Shown: positions 35,424-44,322 of the stretch, one piece after another
Layout: the number at the start of each line of letters is the position of its first letter
How positions within the stretch are numbered: position 1 is the stretch's first letter
Assembly: GCF_030053135.1 (NCBI RefSeq)
Contig: NZ_CP125653.1
Span: 1 to 64,000, forward strand
DNA length: 64,000 bases
DNA from: Rhizobium sp. BT04
GTDB lineage: Bacteria > Pseudomonadota > Alphaproteobacteria > Rhizobiales > Rhizobiaceae
Direction: 5' to 3'
The notes under the pieces: model-generated
Told to the model about the DNA's origin: nothing
The model's database searches: none
The model's input: the letters and a program-made list of their open reading frames with translations, nothing else
Position numbers and translations under genes: made by a program

Positions 35424-38128
35424 TGGAGTTCGTCCAGTTTCGGAATGTCGTTGGGTTTCGGCAGGCGGATGGTGAAGACGGCGCCCGGGCGGCCCGTCCG
35501 GTTGCCGGCGGTGATCGTGCCGCCCATCGCCTCGATGAAGCCGCGGCAGATGGAGAGGCCGAGGCCGGTGCCGGCGCGGACCTGATCGCCCTTGCGCACA
35601 CGGTAGAAGGTGTCGAAGACGCGGCTGAGATCGGCCGGCGGGATGCCCGGGCCTTCGTCCGAGACCTGCATGATGACGTTGTCGGCGTCCGCCCAGCCGT
35701 CGATATGGATCACCGATCCCTCGGGCGCGTATTTCGCGGCATTGTCGAGCAGGTTGAAGATCACCTGCTCGAACAGCACCGGATCGACGCGAACCATCGG
35801 CAGATTGGCGGGAATGCTCATCTCGGTCTTGTGGTGCTCGAGGATCTTTGCGGCGCGGCGCAGCGCGCTGCCGACGATATCGCCGGCATAATGCAGCGCA
35901 TGATTCGGCTCCATCGCGCCGGATTCGATCTTGGTCATGTCGAGCAGGTTGGCGATGAAACGGTTGAGGCGCTCGGACTCGTCGACGACGGTTGCGAGCA
36001 GGTCGCTGCGGTCCTCCTCCGGCATGGCGGCGAAATAGTCGCGCAGCGTGCCGGCGGCGCCCAGGATGGCGGCAAGCGGCGTCTTCAGGTCATGCGAGAT
36101 CGAGGTGAGCAGGGCCGAGCGCAACCGGTCGGCTTCGGCTGCGAGCCTTGCCCGGTCGACGTCGGCGACGAGCTGCACGCGTTCGATGGCAAGGGCAGCC
36201 TGGTCGGCCAGCGCATCGAGCAGCCGCTGTTGTTCCGGCGTCAGGAGCGGCCCGTCGCGACGGTCGCTGTCGAGGCCGATGACGCCGACGGCGGCGCGCC
36301 CGGTTCTGAGCGGCACATAGAGGCGCTTGGCGCCGGGCAGGGTGTCGGCGCCGCGGCCGGCGGCATGATTGTGTTCCCAGGCCCAGCGGGCGGCGGCGAT
36401 ATCGGCGTCATCAAGCGTATCATCGGGGGGATAACCGGCCTTGACCGCGATGCCGTCCTCCTCCGGCAGCAGCAGTACGACGCGGACCTTCAGCATCGAG
36501 GCGAGCTGGAAGGCGGTCGCCCAGAGCACGTCGTCGAGCGTGCCGGTGCCGGCGAGCTTCTTGGAGAAGAGATAGAGGTCTTCGGTCGTGCGCGCCCGCT
36601 GGCGGGCGGCGGCGGCCTGGCGCTGCACCGTCGCGGTCAGGTTGCTGGCGATGATGGCGACGCCCAGAAAGAAGAACAGGGCGAGCACGCTTTCCGGATC
36701 GCTGATCGTCAGCGTGTAGCGCGGCGGCAGGAAGAAGAAGTTGAAGGACAGAGCGCCGAGGATGCAGCTGTAAAGCGCCGGCCGCAGGCCGTGGAGGACG
36801 GCGGAGGTCAGCACCGCCATCAGGAAGACGAGGGCGAGGTTGCGCACGTCGAGCACCTGGTCGAGCACGATGCTGACGCCGAGCGCGATGGCGACGTAGG
36901 CGGTTGCCAGCAGATAGGCCCAGAGATCCAGCGGCGGCGCCGTGGCGGCGGCTTTGACGCCGCGCGCCGTGGTGCCGTCCTTCTCATTGCCTGAAATCAC
37001 ATGGACGCTGATCTCGCCGGTCTTGCGGATCAGCTCGTCGGTGATCGAGCGGTGCCACCAGTCGCGCCATGTCGGCTTCTTGGGGGCGCCGATGACGATA
37101 TGGGTGACGTTGTTGGCGGTGGCGTGGCGAACCAGTTCTTCGGCCACTTCGCGGCCGGGAATGGTGATCGCTTCGCCGCCGAGCTGCTCGGCCAGGCGCA
37201 GCGTCGCGGCGACCGTGTCGCGCTCCGCCTCGCTCAGATTGATCGAGCGGTTGGTCTCGATATAGACGGCAGCCCACGGCGCGCGCAGCCGGGAGGCCAT
37301 GCGGGCGGCATAACGCACCAGCGAGGCGGAGCGCGGATGATGGTCGACCGAGACAAGGACGCGTTCGCCCGCCGCCCAGGGACCCGATATGGCATGGGCC
37401 TGCATATGGGTGAGCAGCTGGTCGTCGACGCGCTGGGCGGTCTTGCGCAGCGCCAGTTCCCTGAGCGCCGTCAAATTGCCGGGCGTGAAATAATTGGTCA
37501 GCGCCCGCTCGGCGGTGCGCGCCATATAGACCTTGCCGTCATGCAGGCGCTTGATCAGATCGTCCGGCGTCAGGTCGATGATCTCGACATCGTCTGCAAG
37601 GTCGATGATCGAGTCCGGCACGGTCTCGCGCACGCGGATGCGGGTGATCTGCGAGACGACGTCGTTCAGGCTTTCGACATGCTGGATGTTCAGCGTCGTA
37701 TAGACGTCGATGCCGCGATCGAGCAACTCCCTCACGTCGAGATAGCGTTTCGGATGGCGGCTGCCCTCGGCATTGGTGTGGGCCAGTTCGTCGACCAGCA
37801 CGAGATCGGGCCTGCGGGCGAGGATGCCGTCGAGGTCCATTTCCTCCAGCAGCCGGCCCTTATAATCGATTTCGACGCGGGGAATGATCTCGAAGCCGGC
37901 GACGAGCGCCTCGGTTTCCTTGCGGCCGTGGGTCTCGACAACGCCGATGACGACATCGAGGCCGTCGGCAATCTTGGCACGGCCGGAGATCAGCATTTCA
38001 TAGGTCTTGCCGACGCCGGGCGCGGCCCCCAGAAAGATCTTCAGACGGCCGCGCGTTTCGGCCCGGGCTTTCTCGAGAAGCGCATCGGGCGAGGGCCTGC
38101 CGGCCTGGTCGCGATTGTCGTCTGGCAT
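35420..38128 (-). CDS. kdpD: Potassium sensor histidine kinase KdpD
   Basis: A 902-residue inner-membrane kinase. The N-terminal KdpD domain has a Walker-A-like GAAPGVGKT (about 30-38) and DELAHTN, followed by a universal-stress-protein-like domain, four helices around 400-500 (LLATAYVAIALGVSIVLDQV, FFFLPPRYTLTI), a GAF-like region, then the kinase core with phospho-acceptor His in SISHDLKTPLAAILG and N/G boxes (LLDNAAKYAPEGS, GTGLGLSICRGF). ATG 38128 is preferred to an in-frame TTG at 38158. A 294-base gap with a RIME element separates it from kdpC. Confidence 0.95.
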   Translation of the reverse strand: MPDDNRDQAGRPSPDALLEKARAETRGRLKIFLGAAPGVGKTYEMLISGRAKIADGLDVVIGVVETHGRKETEALVAGFEIIPRVEIDYKGRLLEEMDLDGILARRPDLVLVDELAHTNAEGSRHPKRYLDVRELLDRGIDVYTTLNIQHVESLNDVVSQITRIRVRETVPDSIIDLADDVEIIDLTPDDLIKRLHDGKVYMARTAERALTNYFTPGNLTALRELALRKTAQRVDDQLLTHMQAHAISGPWAAGERVLVSVDHHPRSASLVRYAARMASRLRAPWAAVYIETNRSINLSEAERDTVAATLRLAEQLGGEAITIPGREVAEELVRHATANNVTHIVIGAPKKPTWRDWWHRSITDELIRKTGEISVHVISGNEKDGTTARGVKAAATAPPLDLWAYLLATAYVAIALGVSIVLDQVLDVRNLALVFLMAVLTSAVLHGLRPALYSCILGALSFNFFFLPPRYTLTISDPESVLALFFFLGVAIIASNLTATVQRQAAAARQRARTTEDLYLFSKKLAGTGTLDDVLWATAFQLASMLKVRVVLLLPEEDGIAVKAGYPPDDTLDDADIAAARWAWEHNHAAGRGADTLPGAKRLYVPLRTGRAAVGVIGLDSDRRDGPLLTPEQQRLLDALADQAALAIERVQLVADVDRARLAAEADRLRSALLTSISHDLKTPLAAILGAAGTLRDYFAAMPEEDRSDLLATVVDESERLNRFIANLLDMTKIESGAMEPNHALHYAGDIVGSALRRAAKILEHHKTEMSIPANLPMVRVDPVLFEQVIFNLLDNAAKYAPEGSVIHIDGWADADNVIMQVSDEGPGIPPADLSRVFDTFYRVRKGDQVRAGTGLGLSICRGFIEAMGGTITAGNRTGRPGAVFTIRLPKPNDIPKLDELQ

Positions 38129-38209
38129 GTAGTTTGGTCTTTCTGCGAATGGCTGCAATCGAGGTTCAGCTGGCGGATGGCATTCCCGATGTTTCCGCGG
38201 CGAGACCAG

Positions 38210-38352
38210 CCCCTCATCCGGCTGCCGCCACCTTCTCCCCGTAAACGGGGCGAAGGGGACATGCCGCGACCTCTCCGTCCCTCGCCCAGCTGTCGCGTGG
38301 CACGTCCCCTCTCCCCGTCAGAACGGGGAGAGGGTTAGGGTGAGGGGCAGCC
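38210..38352. repeat. RIME-like palindromic element between kdpC and kdpD
   Basis: Begins CCCCTCATCCGGCTGCCGCC at 38210 and ends GGGTTAGGGTGAGGGGCAGCC, with stems CTTCTCCCCG/CGGGG near 38231 and CTCTCCCCGT/ACGGGGAGAG near 38309. It is the longest copy in the window. It separates the transport genes from the sensor/regulator genes of the kdp operon. Confidence 0.8.
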
Positions 38353-38422
38353 GTCAGCGCCAACCGGACATCAGTGAGTCAAGCCCTGGGATGACGGAGA
38401 TTGGGTTGCTTTCTCGCCAAAC

Positions 38423-38992
38423 TCACTCAGTCATAGAAGCATCAAGGCTCTGGTTCAACGCCAGAACATTGACGGTGGGCTCGCCCAAGATGCCGAGTTC
38501 GCGGTCTTGAACGGCGCCATCGACCAGCGCCTTGACCTTAGCCTCATCCAGGCTTCGCGCCTTGGCGACGCGCGCTACCTGGAAGTAGGCGGCTTCGGGC
38601 GAAATATCGGGATCGAGGCCGCTGCCGGAAGCGGTGACGAGGTCGGCGGGCACTTCCGCGCTCGGGTTCGTCGCCTTGGCGGCCTCGTAGTCGCCCTTGA
38701 CGCGGTCGATCAGCTTCTGGCTGGTCGGGCCGAGGTTCGAGCCGCTGGAGGCGGCCGCATTGTAGCCGTCGCCGGCGGCCGAGGGACGGCCGTGGAAATA
38801 CTTGTCGCTGGTGAAGGCCTGGCCGATCAGCGTCGAGCCGATCGCCTGGCCGTTCTTCTCGACCAGGCTGCCGTTGGCCTGGGCGGGGAAGAGGGCCTGG
38901 GCCGCACCGGTCATGGCGAGAGGATAAAGAAGACCTGTTATGGCGGTGGTGGCGACGATCATGACGACCGCCGGGCGAAATTCTCTAAACAT
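38423..38992 (-). CDS. kdpC: Potassium-transporting ATPase subunit C
   Basis: A 189-residue subunit with a single N-terminal helix ([21 protein letters not shown]) and a periplasmic domain containing [21 protein letters not shown], the family's most conserved block. It assists potassium binding by KdpA and ATP use by KdpB. It begins 21 bases after kdpB. Confidence 0.95.
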   Translation of the reverse strand: MFREFRPAVVMIVATTAITGLLYPLAMTGAAQALFPAQANGSLVEKNGQAIGSTLIGQAFTSDKYFHGRPSAAGDGYNAAASSGSNLGPTSQKLIDRVKGDYEAAKATNPSAEVPADLVTASGSGLDPDISPEAAYFQVARVAKARSLDEAKVKALVDGAVQDRELGILGEPTVNVLALNQSLDASMTE

Positions 38993-39013
38993 TGTTCTTA
39001 CTCCTTGGAGTGC

Positions 39014-41074
39014 TCAGGCGAGACCGAGGGCTGCGACGGCCATGTCGATCGCCTTGATGCCGATGAAGGGGACGATGATGCCGCCGAGGCCGTAGATCAG
39101 CAGGTTGCGCGACAGCAGCGCGCCGGCGCCGATCGGCCGGTAGCGCACACCCTTCAGCGACAGCGGGATCAGCGCGATGATAATGAGCGCGTTGAAAATG
39201 ATCGCCGACAGTATGGCGCTTTGCGGCGTCGAAAGCCCCATGACGTTGAGGATGCCGAGTTGCGGGTAGAAGGTCAGGAACATCGCCGGGATGATGGCGA
39301 AGTACTTGGCGATGTCGTTGGCGATCGAGAAGGTCGTCAGCGCGCCGCGCGTCATCAGCAGCTGCTTGCCGATCTCGACGATCTCGATCAGCTTCGTCGG
39401 GTCGCTATCGAGATCGACCATGTTGCCGGCCTCGCGGGCAGCGACAGTGCCGGTGTTCATGGCAACGCCGACATCGGCTTGGGCGAGTGCGGGCGCGTCA
39501 TTGGTGCCGTCGCCGCACATGGCGACGAGCTTGCCTTTGGACTGTTCCTCGCGCATCAGCGCCAGCTTCATCTCAGGCGTTGCCTGGGCAAGGAAATCGT
39601 CGACGCCGGCTTCGGCGGCGATGGCGGCTGCCGTCAGCGGGTTGTCGCCTGTGATCATCACGGTGCGGATGCCCATGCGGCGCAGTTCCGTGAAGCGCTC
39701 GCGGATGCCGCCCTTGACGATGTCCTTCAGCTGGATGATGCCGAGCAGCTTGCCGTCGCGGGCGACCGCCAGCGGTGTGCCGCCCGATTTGGCGACCTCG
39801 TCTGATATCGACTGCAACTCGCGCACGACCTCGCTGCCGTTCTTCGAGGATGCGTCGCCGTTGACGTGAGCCAGCACGGCGTCGACCGCGCCCTTGCGGA
39901 TCGAAGAGCCTTCGAGATCGACGCCGCTCATGCGGGTCTGGGCGGTGAAGGGCACGAAAGTCGCCTTCAGGCTTGCCATGTCACGGCCGCGGATCGCATA
40001 TTTTTCCTTGGCGAGCACGACGATGGAGCGGCCTTCCGGGGTTTCGTCGGCCAGCGAAGCGAGCTGGGCGGCATCGGCGAGATCCTGTTCGGAAACGCCG
40101 CGCACCGGGCGGAAGGTCGTCGCCTGGCGATTGCCGAGGGTGATCGTGCCGGTCTTGTCGAGCAGCAGCGTGTCGACGTCGCCGGCTGCTTCCACGGCGC
40201 GGCCGGACATGGCGAGCACGTTGAAGCGGACGAGGCGGTCCATGCCGGCGATGCCGATTGCCGACAGCAGCGCGCCGATCGTCGTCGGGATCAGCGTGAC
40301 GAAGAGGGCGACGAGCACGATGATCGGGATCGAGCCGCCGGCATAGATGGCAAAGCTCGGGATCGTCGCGGTGGCAAGCACGAAAATCAGCGTCATGCCG
40401 GCGAGCAGGATGTTGAGCGCGATCTCGTTCGGGGTCTTCTGGCGCTCCGCACCTTCGACGAGCGCGATCATCCGGTCGAGGAAGGTCGAGCCGGCAGCGG
40501 CGGTGATGCGGACGCGGATCCAGTCGGACAGCACCTGCGTGCCGCCGGTGACCGCCGAGCGGTCGCCGCCGGATTCGCGGATGACCGGGGCAGATTCGCC
40601 TGTTATCGCCGCCTCATTGACGGAGGCCACACCTTCAATGACTTCGCCGTCCGACGGGATGATGTCGCCGGCCTCGACGAGCACGAGGTCGCCGACCTTG
40701 AGGCTGGTGCCCGGCACCATGCGGTAGCCGCTGCCACTATTGGCGGTCAGCAGTTTGGCCTGGGTTTCGGTGCGCGCCTTGCGCAGCGAATCTGCCTGTG
40801 CCTTGCCGCGACCTTCGGCGACGGCCTCGGCGAAATTGGCAAACAGCACGGTGAACCAGAGCCAGAGATTGATCTGGAACGAGAAGCCGAGATTGCCGTT
40901 GCCTGCCACGAGATCGCGCAGGAAGAGGACGGTGGTCAGCACCGAGACCGTGGCCACGACTGACATGACCGGGTTTCTGGCGAGCGCGCGGGGGTTGAGC
41001 TTCTTGAAAGCGGCGCCCACGGCCGGAATGAGGATGCGACTATCCAGGATACTCGCGGAATTTGCCTGGCTCAT
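39014..41074 (-). CDS. kdpB: Potassium-transporting ATPase subunit B (P-type ATPase)
   Basis: A 686-residue type IA P-ATPase. The phosphorylation motif [19 protein letters not shown] contains the catalytic Asp, TGES lies in the actuator domain, and [16 protein letters not shown] is the hinge motif. Start ATG 41074 has GGAG seven bases upstream; the frame extends further but the extra 49 residues are not KdpB-like. It drives transport through KdpA. Confidence 0.95.
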   Translation of the reverse strand: MSQANSASILDSRILIPAVGAAFKKLNPRALARNPVMSVVATVSVLTTVLFLRDLVAGNGNLGFSFQINLWLWFTVLFANFAEAVAEGRGKAQADSLRKARTETQAKLLTANSGSGYRMVPGTSLKVGDLVLVEAGDIIPSDGEVIEGVASVNEAAITGESAPVIRESGGDRSAVTGGTQVLSDWIRVRITAAAGSTFLDRMIALVEGAERQKTPNEIALNILLAGMTLIFVLATATIPSFAIYAGGSIPIIVLVALFVTLIPTTIGALLSAIGIAGMDRLVRFNVLAMSGRAVEAAGDVDTLLLDKTGTITLGNRQATTFRPVRGVSEQDLADAAQLASLADETPEGRSIVVLAKEKYAIRGRDMASLKATFVPFTAQTRMSGVDLEGSSIRKGAVDAVLAHVNGDASSKNGSEVVRELQSISDEVAKSGGTPLAVARDGKLLGIIQLKDIVKGGIRERFTELRRMGIRTVMITGDNPLTAAAIAAEAGVDDFLAQATPEMKLALMREEQSKGKLVAMCGDGTNDAPALAQADVGVAMNTGTVAAREAGNMVDLDSDPTKLIEIVEIGKQLLMTRGALTTFSIANDIAKYFAIIPAMFLTFYPQLGILNVMGLSTPQSAILSAIIFNALIIIALIPLSLKGVRYRPIGAGALLSRNLLIYGLGGIIVPFIGIKAIDMAVAALGLA

Positions 41075-41118
41075 AAGAGACTCCAGCTTTGAAACGAGGA
41101 TGGCGAACCGGAAGCCGG

Positions 41119-41229
41119 TCAGCCCTGTAGGATTTTGAAGATGGCGGCGATGACGAGGAGGCCTGCCATCATCACCAGGATGGTGTCGGAGGCGCGTGCC
41201 GTCTGGCCATTCCCGGTGCACCGGGACAA
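41119..41229 (-). CDS. Possible small membrane peptide between kdpA and kdpB
   Basis: A 36-codon frame (TTG start) ending in the hydrophobic stretch [19 protein letters not shown] before a TGA. It lies in the 202-base kdpA-kdpB gap in a frame different from both genes. There is no clear ribosome binding site, so it may be an unused frame or a remnant. Listed because a clean transmembrane helix in a GC-rich spacer is not expected by chance. Confidence 0.22.
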   Translation of the reverse strand: MSRCTGNGQTARASDTILVMMAGLLVIAAIFKILQG

Positions 41230-41276
41230 GGGTGGAAGGCGTTGCGAAGCCTGTGACGGAGGATCATGGTATCACC

Positions 41277-42980
41277 TCAAAAAGTCTGGCCGGCGATCAT
41301 GACCAGGTGCTCGACGACAGGGCCAAGCGCTAAGGCCGGGAAGAAGGTCAGGCCGCCGACGATCAGGATCGTGCCGACGAGCAGGCCGACGAAGAGCGGA
41401 CTATCCGTCGGGAAGGTGCCTGCCGAGGCCGGAACCGACTTCTTGGCGATCAGCGAACCGGCGATGGCAAGCGCCGGGATGATGACCAGGAAGCGGCCCA
41501 TCAGCATGCCGATGCCGAGCGTCACGTTGTACCAGGGCGTGTTACCTGTGAGTCCGCCGAAAGCCGAGCCGTTGTTGGCCGCAGCCGACGTATAGGCATA
41601 GAGGATTTCGGAGAAGCCGTGCGGACCTGAAGTGCCGACCGATGCAATCGCACTCGGAAGGACGCTTGCGATTGCGGTGAAAACAAGCATGGCGAGCGGC
41701 AGGCAGAGGATGGCGAGAACGGCCATCTTCATTTCCTTCGCTTCGATCTTCTTGCCGAGATATTCCGGCGTGCGGCCGACCATCAGGCCGGCGACGAAGA
41801 CGGCGACGATGATGAACAGCAGGATGCCGTAGAAACCGGCGCCAACACCGCCGACGATGACTTCGCCGAGTTGCATGTTGATCAGCGGAATGAGGCCGCC
41901 AAGCGCGGTGAAGCTGCCATGCATGGCGTTAACAGCACCGCAAGAGGCTGCCGTGGTGATGACCGCAAAGAGCGAGGACAGGGCGACGCCGAAGCGGACT
42001 TCCTTGCCTTCCATGTTGCCGCCGCCAAGACCGAAGGCGTGCATCAGCGGATTGCCGGCGGCTTCCGCCCAATAGGTGATGCCGACACCGGCGATGAAGA
42101 GTATGCCCATCGTGGCGAGGATCGCCCAGCCCTGGCGCTGGTTACCGACCATGCGGCCGAACACGTTGGTCAGGGCCGCACCGATCGCGAAGATCGACAC
42201 CATCTGGATGAGGTTGGAGATCGCATCGGGGTTTTCGAACGGATGGGCCGAATTGGCGTTGAAGAAGCCGCCGCCATTGGTGCCGAGCATCTTGATGGCA
42301 AGCTGCGAGGCGACGGGGCCGACGGCGATCGTCTGCTGCGCGCCTTCGAGCGTCGTCGCGTTGACGTAAGGCCCAAGCGTCTGCGGCACGCCGAGATAGA
42401 CGAAAACAAGCGTCAGCACGATGCAGATCGGCAGCAGCACGTAGAAGGTCGCCCTTGTCATATCGACCCAGAAATTGCCGATCGCCTTGCCCGAAGCGCG
42501 CGAGAAGGCGCGGATGAAGGCGAGCGCGATGGCAATGCCGGTCGCCGCGGAGACGAAGTTCTGGACGGTGAAGCCGGCCATCTGCGTCAGATAGGACATC
42601 GTGCTTTCGCCGCCGTAGTTCTGCCAGTTGGTGTTGCTGACGAAGCTGACGGCGGTGTTGAAGGAAAGCTCCGGCGGGACGGCTGCCATGCCGGCCGGAT
42701 TATAAGGAAGACCGGCCTGCAGGCGCTGCAGCGCGTAAAGCACGATGACGCCGAGCAGGTTGAACATCAGCATGGCGAAGGCATAGGAGGTCCAATGCTG
42801 CTCCTCGCCTTCGCTGGTGCCGGCGATGCGGTAAAGCCCCCGTTCGATCGGAACGAGGACCGGTGACAGGAGCGTGCGCTCGCCGCTGAAGACACGCGTC
42901 ATGTAGCCGCCGAGCGGTTTGACGAGCACGAGGACGATCCCGCAGTAAAGCAGGATCTGAAGCCATCCGTTGAGGGTCAT
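41277..42980 (-). CDS. kdpA: Potassium-transporting ATPase subunit A
   Basis: A 567-residue channel-like subunit. The four selectivity-filter loops are visible: [43 protein letters not shown] and [17 protein letters not shown]. About ten membrane helices. It provides the potassium-selective path energised by KdpB. It lies 65 bases downstream of kdpF. Confidence 0.95.
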   Translation of the reverse strand: MTLNGWLQILLYCGIVLVLVKPLGGYMTRVFSGERTLLSPVLVPIERGLYRIAGTSEGEEQHWTSYAFAMLMFNLLGVIVLYALQRLQAGLPYNPAGMAAVPPELSFNTAVSFVSNTNWQNYGGESTMSYLTQMAGFTVQNFVSAATGIAIALAFIRAFSRASGKAIGNFWVDMTRATFYVLLPICIVLTLVFVYLGVPQTLGPYVNATTLEGAQQTIAVGPVASQLAIKMLGTNGGGFFNANSAHPFENPDAISNLIQMVSIFAIGAALTNVFGRMVGNQRQGWAILATMGILFIAGVGITYWAEAAGNPLMHAFGLGGGNMEGKEVRFGVALSSLFAVITTAASCGAVNAMHGSFTALGGLIPLINMQLGEVIVGGVGAGFYGILLFIIVAVFVAGLMVGRTPEYLGKKIEAKEMKMAVLAILCLPLAMLVFTAIASVLPSAIASVGTSGPHGFSEILYAYTSAAANNGSAFGGLTGNTPWYNVTLGIGMLMGRFLVIIPALAIAGSLIAKKSVPASAGTFPTDSPLFVGLLVGTILIVGGLTFFPALALGPVVEHLVMIAGQTF

Positions 42981-43045
42981 TTGGGGTAACTTTCAATACC
43001 CGGCTGCTTCTCGGTCGCGCGCGACCTCTGAAGCGCCAGTTCTTT

Positions 43046-43135
43046 TTAGAAGCGTTCCGGGCGAAGGAGAGCGTAGGTGAGATAAACGGTGAGAAACACG
43101 GTTACGGCACCGCCCAGGACATAATCGAGGGTCAT
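43046..43135 (-). CDS. kdpF: Potassium-transporting ATPase subunit F
   Basis: A 29-residue single-helix subunit: MTLDYVLGGAVTVFLTVYLT then YALLRPERF, ending in the LLRPERF motif typical of KdpF. It stabilises the KdpABC complex. AGGAG precedes the ATG. Easily missed because of its size. Confidence 0.9.
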   Translation of the reverse strand: MTLDYVLGGAVTVFLTVYLTYALLRPERF

Positions 43136-43149
43136 CGTCGGGTCTCCTG

Positions 43150-43233
43150 TCAAAGCCTGTCGCAGGCTCTGGTGTAGGCAAAGCACAGCGCAAAGAATAT
43201 GATCGCGGTGGCGAGTAGAATGATGTCCATCAT
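43150..43233 (-). CDS. Tiny membrane protein upstream of kdpF (27 aa, -ACDRL end)
   Basis: A 27-residue ORF starting MMDIILLATAIIFFALCFAY and ending TRACDRL, one hydrophobic helix with a short polar tail. CAGGAG lies eight bases before the first ATG and its stop is 14 bases before the kdpF start, whose own ribosome binding site fills the gap. From memory, similar peptides with a C(D/E)RL end occur before kdpF in many proteobacteria and actinobacteria, usually unannotated. It is the first gene of the kdp operon. Function unknown; a small assembly or regulatory subunit of the Kdp complex is plausible. Confidence 0.75.
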   Translation of the reverse strand: MMDIILLATAIIFFALCFAYTRACDRL

Positions 43234-43399
43234 GATCGTGACTCCTGTTGTTGTTCTTGGAGTCAGACAAGACAAAGGGCGCCATCCAGAAGAAGGCCGC
43301 CTTTCATGCTTTCTGGCGTGGAGATGATCTTTTCGATCTCTCGGACATCAATATGGAGCCGAACGGCATAAAGGTTCGAGACGGCCGAACCGGCATCAA

Positions 43400-43416
43400 T
43401 ATAAAAATCTTATAAA
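43400..43416 (-). promoter_or_regulatory. KdpE-box of the kdp operon
   Basis: On the minus strand the 17 bases read TTTATAAGATTTTTATA, that is TTTATA-N5-TTTATA, matching the E. coli KdpE site TTTATA-N5-TTTACA in all but one position. TTGATG, a possible -35, directly follows (43399-43394); no convincing -10 was found. The box is 167 bases before the tiny ORF that opens the operon. Confidence 0.68.
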
Positions 43417-43446
43417 TGCTTTTTTGGCGCGAACCGCCAAGTGAGG

Positions 43447-43824
43447 CTAAGGATCGACCCGGAACTGGTACCGACCTTCGGCGCTGCGGCCATCCATCGA
43501 GAGCACGCGCCAGTCGAGGGTATAGAGGCCCGGCGCTATAGCGGGATCGAGGGGGATCTTGAACACGGATCCTTCGGGACCGGAGAGAAATGGCTTGCCT
43601 GTGGGAAGTGCGGTTCCCTGGGCATCCAGCAGGATGGCCGTTGAGCGGGCAAGATCGACTGGGCCGGGGAAGGTGAGTTCGAGATTGGCCGGCACCAGCT
43701 TTTCTTCCTGCTGCTGCTGCTGCTGCTGCGGCGGCGGTAGGGATGCTTGTTCCAGGGCCGCAGACGCCTCGTTTGCCGCGAAGAGAAGGGATGCGAACAG
43801 ACAGAACGACACGATCGACTTCAT
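43447..43824 (-). CDS. CopC-like periplasmic protein lacking the copper-binding histidines
   Basis: A 125-residue protein. The signal peptide MKSIVSFCLFASLLFAANEA ends near SAA. A polyglutamine stretch of seven Gln encoded by a CAG run follows, then a CopC-type beta-sandwich (LELTFPGPVDLARSTAILLD, GLYTLDWRVLSMDGRSAEGR, YQFRV). Canonical CopC has an N-terminal His and a DGH motif as copper ligands; here the mature N terminus has no His and DGH is DGR, so classical Cu(II) binding is unlikely. AGGGAAGG supports ATG 43824. It is upstream of and in line with kdp. Confidence 0.75.
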   Translation of the reverse strand: MKSIVSFCLFASLLFAANEASAALEQASLPPPQQQQQQQEEKLVPANLELTFPGPVDLARSTAILLDAQGTALPTGKPFLSGPEGSVFKIPLDPAIAPGLYTLDWRVLSMDGRSAEGRYQFRVDP

Positions 43825-43899
43825 GATGGCCTTCCCTATCTTGCCGATCCGCATGGTGCCCGGTGCCGTCATGCTTCCGTAGCGCCATGCCGGCGCATG

Positions 43900-44085
43900 C
43901 TAATAACGCGGCCGGGGATGATTTCGATCCCTTGTCTCTATAGTTATGCGTACCGGCCTCGGCTGTCCGGTTTTCGGGAGCGTGGCGATCGGCTTCACAA
44001 GCCGGTGCCAGAACTCCCGCAATGACCTTGCGATCATCGGACCGTAAGACCGATTTCTGTCGACATCATCATGGTCGTTCGTCAT
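43900..44085 (-). CDS. Small hypothetical protein (61 aa)
   Basis: A 61-residue ORF beginning MTNDHDDVDRNRSYGPMIAR, then an amphipathic SLREFWHRLVKPI and a basic Pro/Arg-rich end. A GCAAAGAG sequence precedes the ATG; two further in-frame ATGs lie upstream. No family recognised. The surrounding 450-base gap has no better candidate. Confidence 0.35.
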   Translation of the reverse strand: MTNDHDDVDRNRSYGPMIARSLREFWHRLVKPIATLPKTGQPRPVRITIETRDRNHPRPRY

Positions 44086-44240
44086 CTCTTTGCCTATCCT
44101 CATTATTAGGGAACTCGCATGAAGAATGTACTCCCCGACGCCCTCGGCGGAAATCATACAGAGGTCTTGGAACGGCAATCTTTCGGATTATAGAAGATGG
44201 GCATTTCATCATATGTTGAGCAAAAGCTTGATTGATGCGA

Positions 44241-44270
44241 TTGAATTGCCACCCCTTACCGTCTTATAGT
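44241..44270 (+). promoter_or_regulatory. Candidate sigma70 promoter of the xylitol dehydrogenase gene
   Basis: TTGAAT (44241-44246) and TATAGT (44265-44270) with 18 bases between, 52 bases upstream of the dehydrogenase ATG. Confidence 0.45.
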
Positions 44271-44322
44271 CGTCTCCAGCGGCGCTCGATGAAGCGCGGG
44301 AGCCATAGGGAGGAAACCGATC

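Noticed and set aside
35423..36994. A 523-codon plus-strand open frame opposite kdpD
   Set aside because: Mirror of conserved kinase codons and no ribosome binding site.
43426..43441. TTGGCG/CGCCAA hairpin after the CopC-like gene as a terminator
   Set aside because: On the transcribed strand the stem is followed by A residues, not T.
43714..43734. A CTG/CAG repeat as a possible microsatellite or phase-variable tract
   Set aside because: It is in frame inside the CopC-like gene and length changes of three bases would only alter a polyGln stretch; kept as a protein feature.
44167..44195. GGAAC at 44167 upstream of the xylitol dehydrogenase
   Set aside because: No GTT at the required spacing; a sigma70-like pair at 44241-44270 is better.
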